A stretch of DNA of 49,298 bases from Caenispirillum salinarum AK4 (GTDB taxonomy: Bacteria > Pseudomonadota > Alphaproteobacteria > Rhodospirillales > Rhodospirillaceae). Below, in pieces: positions 25,001-34,000 of the stretch. The stretch's first letter is position 1. Each line of letters begins with the position of its first letter. Made by a program: the position numbers and the translations under genes. The notes beneath the pieces are model-generated. The model was not told where the DNA came from, did not search any database, and worked only from the letters and a program-made list of their open reading frames with translations. The DNA lies in the NCBI RefSeq assembly GCF_000315795.1, contig NZ_ANHY01000001.1, positions 1 through 49,298 of the forward strand, given 5' to 3'.

Positions 25001-28000
25001 CGTCGGGATCGATGTCCGTAACCATCAGCGTCACCGACAGCGACGCGGCAGTGCCGGGCGCACCGTCGATGCGCAGGTCCTGCACGGCGCCCGTGGCGTC
25101 GGTGGCGGGGACGATCCAGCGGCCGCCGCCGGCGTCGTGGCCGATGGTGGCGCCGCTTGCATCCACCAGCTTCATGCCGTCGGTCACGCCCGTCACGATC
25201 ACATGCGAAACCTCTGATCCGTCGGTGTCGCCCAACAGGACGTCAAGGTCCAGGTCGATGGGCGCGCCGGTGGTCGACGACAGCGGGCCGTCGGCGATGT
25301 CGAAGGTCTCCGCCGGGTCGGCATCGGCCGCGATGGGCACGGCCCAGTCCTCGGTGGTCGTGGCCGTGGTGCCGCCCTCGGCGGTTTCCACCGTCACCTG
25401 GACGGGCACGTCCTTGGACCAGCCGTCCGGCAAACCGGTAAGGGTGACGGTCGCGTTGGCATCGCTGATCGTGATGGGTGCGGCGGGATCATGCTCGACC
25501 CCGTCGATGACCACCTTGAGGTCCGGCGTATCCGCGAGGAAGGCCGCGTCGGCCACCGTCAGCGTGATGCCGGTGATGCTCTCGGCGTAGTCGTCGGAGT
25601 CGGTGCCGGCCCGGTCATCGACGTCCCGCAGCACCGAGGCAATGGTGAAGGAGGCACCGGCCGGCGCGTCCTCCACATTGCTGCCGCTCAGGGTCACGCG
25701 CGGCGCGTCGGCTTCGGGTGTCACGTCGACCGCGAGCGTCATGCCGGTTTCGGTGCTGTGGCCGTCGGCCTCGGTGACCGTCACCACCATCGGCACGTCC
25801 AGCCGGCCCGCCCAGTCGTCGGGCACGCGCAGGCGCACATGCTCCAGGTAGCCGGCCTCCACCGCCCAGACCGGCTGGCCGCCGCTGGTGCCGATGCAGC
25901 GCAGGCCGTCCTCGTTGCCGGCGGTCATGCCGATCTCGACGTCGTCCGGCAGGCCCTTGAGCACCACGGCGATGCTCTCGGAGCCGACCGCATCGGCACC
26001 CACCATGTCCTTGGTGGTCAGGCTGGCCGCGAGGCCGGGGTCGAACCAGCCCTCATCCTCGGCCGCGGTGACCGTGATGCCGGTGGTGTCGTCCAGCGAA
26101 TCAGCGACGCCGCGCACGATGATGGGCAGCGCGACCACCGTGTCCGCCACGTCGTCGGAGGGATCGGTGCTGGCGTTCTCGGTGGCGCGGGCGACGACCT
26201 GAAGGTTGACCGTGCCCGAGTAGTCCTCGGCCGGCACGTAGTAGAGGTCGTCGAGGTGGTCGACGTCCACCTGCCATTCGGTGGCGGAAAGCTGCGTCAC
26301 GCCCGCGCCGGTCAGGCTGCCGCCTGCGAAGTCTCCGGTGATGAACAGGGACAGGGTCTCCGACCCGTCGGTGTCCTGGAGCGCCGGCAGGATGTCGAGC
26401 TTGACGGCCTGTTCCTCGGCCGTCACCTCGGGCTGGACCGTCAGCGTCGGCGCATCGGCGACGGCGTCCACCTCGACCTTGAAGGACTTGGTGGTGACGG
26501 CGGTGCGCACGGCAACCCCGTCGTCGGTGTCGCTGGCATCGCTGACGTCGCTGCCGTCCTCGCGCGAGGTGACCTTGAGCGTCAGTTCGGGCGCGTCGGC
26601 CGGCTGCACGTTTAGATGCAGGGGCGGGCGGACCACCACGTCGGCCAGGCGGTCGTGGTCGAGCACCCAGACGCCGTTGCCGTTGTCGGTGGCGGCGGAG
26701 AACGATCCGTCCGTTTCCCGCACGCCAACGACCCAGCCGTCGGGCACGCCCGACAGCTCGGCATGGGTCAGGTCCTCGCTGTCCGGGTCCACCGGCGCGG
26801 CGGCGATCTGCAGTGCGATGTCGCTGTCCTCGTCACCCGCGACGACGGTGCCGGCGTCGGCAGGGCCGTCGCCGTTCACGGTGACCGCCGGTGCGTCGGC
26901 CTCGGCCTTCAGCGTGATGGAGCCGTCGCCGATGGTGGTCATCCGCGACCCGTCGGCATCCCGCGTGGTGGCGTAGACCTTGTAGGTCACCTCGTCTGCC
27001 GAATGGGCCTCGGGCGTGAAGGTCAGGCCGGGCAGGGTGTAGGTATCTTCACCGTTGCCGGTGTCGGGGGGCGTGAAGGCCCCGGCAGGCACCCGCACGG
27101 CGTAGGTGCCGGTGGGGGCGGCGGCCTGCTGCACCACGCCGTCGGCGTCCACAACGGGTTTGCCGCTGCCGTCCAGTTGCACGTCGAAGAACGTCAGGTC
27201 GGCGGCGGCGCCGGTCCAGGTGCCGTTCAGGCTGCCGGCCAGCATGTCCGGGTCGCTGGTGACCAGGTACACGTAGTCGACCAGCGCTTCCGAACCGTCG
27301 GCGTCGTCCAGCGTGATGTCCAGCGGCATGGCGACCGCCTGGTCCTCGGCGCCGGCGGCCAGCGAGTCGACCGTCACGATGTCCGCATCGGCCTCGATCT
27401 TGAGGATGATCTGGCGGGTCGGGCCGTCCGCCCGCGCGAGCGTCGCGTCGGGGTGGTCCGGATCGTCGGCATCGGCCTCGACGGCGACCACGGTCACGTT
27501 GAAGGACAGGCCGGCTTCGCTGTGCCAGTTGTCCACGCCGCCGATCTGGACGCGGCCGCCCGACAGTTCGTCGTAGGTGACGAACCAGGCGCCGTTTTCC
27601 AGGGTCCGTTCGTCACCGTCCACCAGCAGGCGGGAGTGATCGCCGTCCACGGGTTCGATGCGGAACTCCAGCGTCTCCGATCCGTCGGTGCTGGTGGGCG
27701 CGTCGCCGGTGCCGTGTTCCCCCGTTTCGGCCTGAAGAAGCCCGTTGGTGCCGTTCAGCGTCAGCGTGAACAGGCCGTCCTCGGCGATGGTCTCGGTATG
27801 GGTGTTCGCCGTCGTCGACCCGGAACCGCCGCTGTAGGGCGCGAGATGGTCGAAGGCACTCTGCGGATTGCCGAACACCGTATCCGCATCGCCGACCGGA
27901 AGATCAGAGCGCGTCAGCGATCCATCGACGATGATCAGGTCACCCTCGCCGGGCCCCATGTAGTCCGGATCGTTCTTGTTGAACCCGTTCCCGCCGGCCT

Positions 28001-31000
28001 TCACGGTGATCGCGGCGAGTGTCGAGCCGTTGTACGTCTGGTCGATGAAGGCGTCGAGCGGCAGGTTCAGAACGTCAAGCTGATTGTTCCAGTCACTGCC
28101 CCCGCCGGAGAAATTGTCGACCTTGACCTTCGTGATGGTGCCGGTGCCGTCGTCAAGATAGAGGACGATATTGGAAATGGCGTGGCCGTTGTTGAAGGAC
28201 GGCAATCCGTCCGTCGGCGGCGTTCCGCCATCGCCCGTGTTGAGCGTCAACTCCGGCGTGTCGGCGACGCCCCAGACGTCCAGCGTGAAGTCCTTGCCGC
28301 TGACGTGCGTCTCGTCTCCGGGATTGACGTCGCCGGCCTCGGTGCCGTTCTCGGTGGTGGTCACCTCGACGTGCATGGGGATGCCGCCGTCATAGGTGCT
28401 GTCGTCCAGTCCGGCCCTGAACTGCAGGTGGTGTTTCAGGTCCGCCAGGTCGATCCCCGCCAGCAGTAGCTCCGCCGTTCCGTCGGCGTTGACGGTCACG
28501 TCGGTCACCGTGGTGCCGTCGTCGAAGCGCAGCTCCATGTCCGATGGGATGCCCTTGAGCACCACCGAGGTCACATCCTCTGAGCCGTCCTTGGCCGAAA
28601 TGTTCAGCTTGAGCTGCTGCCAGCTGTCCTCCAGCCCGTCGCCGTCGACCTTGATGGTGGCGTTGTCGGCGCGGGCGAGCACGTTGACGTCCAGCGTCAC
28701 CAGCGGGCTTTCGGCGCTGTCGCCCCAGGGCGCGGTACGGTCGGTTTCCATCGTGGTGCCGACGTCCACGTCCTCCACCACCGCCTTGGCCTGTAGTGTG
28801 AAGTCCTGGTCGCGATGGTCCTTGGTCATGCGGAACTCAACGGTCGACAACTTGTCGGCCGGGATGACCACATAGTCACCGTCGGCGTCGGAGCCGGTCT
28901 GGACCGCGTTCGGGCCGGCGCCTGCATAGCGGACAGCCACATGATCAGGCAGGCCGTAGAGGCGCACCGTCAGCGTCTCGCTGCCATCGGCCAGCGCCGG
29001 GTCGATGCTGGCCGACAGGTCCGCGGTCAGGTCGACCGCCTGCCACGGGTTCTTCTCGTAGTTGGTGCCTTCGAGCAGGGTGAACCCGCCGTCGCCGGTG
29101 AGCGTCAGCGTCGGGTCGTCGGTGCCGATGTCGATGCGCAGGGTGTCGTTGGTCTGCGCCATGCGGGGAACGCCGTTCACGTCCGTCTCGACCGTCACCG
29201 CGCGCACGTCCAGCACCAGGTCGTCGGACACGCCGGCGGGCGGCTTCAGCACCAGGTTGCCCAGCACCGCCGCCGGGTCATCCCCGGCCTGGATGGTGAA
29301 GGCGTAGGTCACGGTGCCCGACAGGTCGGGCCCGTCGGGCAGGGCAGGGTGGGCGGTGAAGTCGGTCACCGGCGAAAGCGCGGTGCCGTTCTGCTCCAGC
29401 ACCGTGCCCGCGTCGGCATTGGCGGGCAGGGTCAGGAACACCGTCAGCGTCTCGGAGCCGTCGGCGTCCACCAGGCCCGTCGTCAGCGACAGCGGGATGC
29501 CGGTGGCGGCAACGTCCGCCTCCTCGGCGCCGGTGTCGACGGTGGTCAGCGTGACCGGATCGGCGACCGCGGTGACGTCGATGGTGCCGTCGGTGCGGGT
29601 CACCTGGGTGACGCCGTTGTCGGCTTCCTTGGTGGTGGCATAAAGCGTGTACGTCACGTCCGCGTCGGAGTGTTCCTCCGGCACAAAGGTCAGGCCCGAC
29701 AGCGTGTACCCGCCGTTGCCGTCGTCGGTCAGGGCGCTGACGGGCACCCGGAAGGCGAAGGTGTCTCCCTCGGCCACGGTGGCGGACTCGTCCAGCACCG
29801 GGTTGGCGGAGTCCGTTCCCGACGTGACAACCTTGTAGGCGGTCAGGTCGGTGCCGTTGAGGGTCAGGGCGCCGCGCAGGAGGGCCGCGTCGGACGATTC
29901 GAAGATCAGGTAGCCGTCCAGGCTTTCCGACCCGTCGGTGTCAGTGAGCTGGATTTCCGGCGCGATCGCCACGCCGTCGCCGGGGGTGCCGGGTGTCCCG
30001 TTGTCCTCCAGCATCGTGTCGGCGACGGAGGCGGCGGCGAAGCTGACGGCATCGGCCACGGCCGCGGCGGCTAGGTTCAGGTCACCGATGTGCACGGTGG
30101 CGACGCCCTCGCGCGACAGGCCGCCCGCCACCGGATGACTGACACCGTCGAGCGCGCTGTCGTCTGCCGCGGCGTCGGCTTCGGTCGTCACGGCGTAGAC
30201 CTTGAAGGTCTGGGTCGGATCATCGTCGCTGCGGCCCCAGTGCAACGGGCCGGCGATCTCGATCTTGCCGGTCGAGAGTTGGTCGTAGGTCAGGCTCCAG
30301 CCATCGGCGGGCGCGGTGCCCTGGTCGACGCCGTCGATCTTCAGGCGCGCCGCGCCGTCCTCCGGCTTGATAAGGAAGGACAGGGTCTCGGCATTGGGGT
30401 CGGCCAGGGCGGCGTTGACGTCCAGGCCGTCGCCCCACTTGACCTCGTAGAAGACATCCTCGGCCACCGTCTTCGCGGTAGCGTCGGTAGCGCCGGTGGC
30501 CGCGTCGGCGTCACCGAAGACCTGGACGGTGAAGCTCTGGTCTGTGGTGGTCGAAGCCGCACTGTTGGAGGCACCGGGTTCGGCCGTGTCCACCGACAGG
30601 GTCAGTTCTACCGTCCCGCCGGTTTCCAGGGCCGTGCTCAGGTGCTGCGGCCACTCCGCATAAACGTCGGCCTGCTGGGCGGCGGTGAGGTCCTTGGGCA
30701 GGGCGACTGTGCCGTCGGCCCCCGCGGTTGCCGACAGGTAGGTGCCGGCGTTGGCCGGGTCGGGATAGTGGATGATGGTGTTTTCCGGCAGGCCGGACAG
30801 GCTGACGCCCGTCACCTCCTCGGAGGCGTCATTGACGCTCCACGACAGGTTCAGCGCCGTCCACTGGTCCTCGACGCCGACGCCGCCGCCGGACAGCGTG
30901 GCGCCGTCGGAGACCGGCAGGATGTCCACGCTCACGGAGGTGGAGGCTTCCGCCTCGTCGGCGAACGCGGTGCCCAGCGCGTCGAACCATGTTTCCCCGG

Positions 31001-34000
31001 CGTCGCCGTCCACCACATGCGCCTTCAGGTCGAAGGTGATGGTGCCGGCGCGGTCGGGATCGTTCCACCGCACCTCCAGCCCGCTGATGGCGCCGGTGGC
31101 GGCGTCCCAGGCGGCCAGCGGGACGACGAAGGCGTTGGCCGTGCCCGGCACCGCCTGGAGCGGATTGCCGTCGGCGTCGCGAATGGTGGCATCGGCCAGG
31201 TCGGGGCCGCTGACGGTCAGGGTGACCGTTTCTTCCGACGATCCGTCGGTCAGGGCAGGGACCTGGACGTTGAGACCGCTCAGCGGTGTCCAGCCGGTGC
31301 CCTCGGCGCCTGGGGTCTGGGCGTCGGCGGTGACCGTGGGCGTCAGCACGCCCACGTCGACATGCACGTCGGCGGTGTTCCAGTTCTGCTCGACGGGGTT
31401 TCCGTGCTCTGTGCCGCTGGCCTCGCTGGCGATGGCGGCCAGGCGCAGGTCGAAGTCGGCCGAACTGTCGGCCGGCGGACGCACCTGCAGCGCATCGGCG
31501 ACCACCTGCGGGTCGACGCCGGCGTCGAAGGTGACCTTGTAGACCGTGCCGGACAGGCCCAGGTCCGGCGTGCCCCCGGCGACGCCGACGGAGGCCACGT
31601 CTGCCGCATCCACAGTGCTGACGGTCGCGCCGCTCGCCGCCGGATCAAGGCGCAGGGCGCCTCCGCCCGGCACGCCGCTGACGTAGAGCGTCAGGCTTTC
31701 GGAGCCGTCGGTGTCGGTCAGGTTCAGGGCGGAAATGTCGAGCCCGATCCAGGCATCGTCCGCCGCGCTTTCGGTTCCGCCAACCGAGTCGGCGTCAAGG
31801 TCGGGGCGGTCGGCCACGGGTCGCACCGCGATAGCGCCGGCGCCCGTGGTGGTGAGGGTCGATCCGGCGTTGTCGGCACTGGTGGCGCGCACGGTGAAGC
31901 TGACGTCGGCGTCGGAATGTTCGGCCGGCGCGAAGGTCAGGCCGGAGACGCTGTAGGTCTGGGTCGCCGCGTCAAAAGTGACGTTCGCAGCGTCAGCGGC
32001 GATGCTGTAGACCGTGTTGCCGTCGCCATCGGTCGACCTGCTGACGTTGGGGCCGGCCAGCTCTCCCTGTTCGGCGCCGTCGAAAACCAGGTCGATGGTT
32101 CCCGACAGGTCCTCGGAGCCGTCGGTGTCGGTCAACTGGATGCTGACGGGCACGTCGATGGGTGCCGTGTAGGTGCCGCTGACGGTGTCGAAGCTGTCCT
32201 CGTTGCCGATGCCCGAGGCGGTGATCTGCACCGGGTCGGCCTCGGCGTCGATGGTCAGGCGGCCGGTGCCGGTGAAGGTGGCCGTCTCCGTCCCGTCGGA
32301 GACCGTGATCTCCATGCCGTAAGTGACGTCGGCGTCGTTGTTGTCGAAGTGCTCCACCGGCACGAACTGCAGGGAGCCCTTGGCCGGGTCGATGGTCAGG
32401 CGGCCGCTGCCGTCGTTGACGAAGACCGATGCATCAAGACGGTACTCCGTGTTGTCGGCGTTGGCGTTCAGCACATCCGCCGGGCCGCCGGTCGCCGGCA
32501 CCCAAACGACGGTGCCCGCCGCCGCGTTGGCCGCGTCGAAGCTGAGCACGACCTCGCCCGTCAGGCTTTCGCTGGCGTCGCCGGAAAGCTGCACCACCGG
32601 GTCCAGCGCAATGCCGTCACCGGCCACGCCCGGCGTGCCGGCGTCCTCGGTTCCGTCGTCGTCGGCGCTGACAGTGGCCGCGTCCACCACGGCCGTGATG
32701 TCGACCGTCACCTGCCGGGTGGCGGAGGCCTCGTCGGCATAGGTGGAGCCGGCCGGATCGAAATCGCCCGATTGGTCGATGTCCACCACATGGGCGGTCA
32801 GATCGAAGGTCAGTTGATCGGTGCGGTCGCCGTCCTTCCACTGCACCTCGACGCCGGTCAGGGCGCCGGTGGCCGGGTCCCAGTTCTCGGCCGGGATGGT
32901 GAAGGAGGTTTCGGTGCCGGTCTTGGACGCGACCACGGCGCTGTCGGCATCGACCACGCGGATGTTGGCGTCGGCCAGGGCGTCGCCGCTGAGCGTGATC
33001 GTTACCGTCTCCTCACCCAGCCCGGCCGACTGCGCCGGCAGGTCCACCTGCAGGCCGTCGAGGGCGGTCCATGCACCCTCGGCTCCGGTATGGCTCAGGG
33101 TGCCGCCGATCTCGGGCGCCAGGACGGCCACGTCGACCTGCACGTCGGTGGCCGACCAGTTACGCTCAACGGCGTTGCCCTGGTCGGTGCCGTTGGCCTC
33201 GTCCGACATGGCGACCAGCCGCAGGTCGAAGTCCGCGGAACTGTTGGTCGGCGGGCGCACCTGCAGCCGGTCGGTGGCCGGGTCGAAGCCGGGCAGGGCA
33301 TAGACGTCGCCGCTCAGTCCCGGGGCGGGAGCATTGGCGGTGTCGACGCCGGTGAACTCGATGCCGGCGGCGTCCACGGCGGTCAGCACCGTGCCGTTGA
33401 GCATGAGCGCGCCGCCCGCCGGCACGCCTCCGACGTAGAGCGTCAGGCTTTCGTTGGTGTCGTCGGTGAGGCCAAGGTCGGTGATGTCGACGTCGATCCA
33501 GGCGTCGTCCGCCGCGCTCTCGGAGCCGCCGATCTCGGGGTTTGCGGCGACGGTGGGCGCGTCGGCGACCGCATCGATCGTGATGGTCTGGCCGGCCTGG
33601 GTGTCGGTCCGGGTGCTGCCGTCGGAATCCAGCGTGGTGGCCCGCACGCTGAAGGTCACGTCGTTGTCGGAGTCCGTCTCAGGCTCGAACACCAGCCCGC
33701 CGACGCTGTAGGTGGCGGTGGCGGCGTCGAAGCTTACGTTGGCGGCGTCCACGGCGATGCTGTAGACGGTGTTGCCGTCGCCGTCGGTAGAGGTCGTGAC
33801 GTTCGGCCCGGTCAGGACGCCCTGCTCGGCACCATCGAAGATCAGGTCGATGCTGCCCGTCAGCGATTCCGAGCCGTCGGTATCGGTCAGTGCGACCGTC
33901 ACCGGCACCGCGATCGCGCCGCCGAAGCTGTCCTCGTTGCCGCTGCCCGAGGCGGACAGTGTCAGCGGATCGGCCACGCCGGTCACGTCCACGGTGACAT

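Noticed and set aside
21999-25217. 1072-codon plus-strand ORF
   Set aside because: Same antisense effect over the 3' part of the adhesin; it also runs through the convergent hairpin and overlaps the end of the secreted protein gene in another frame.
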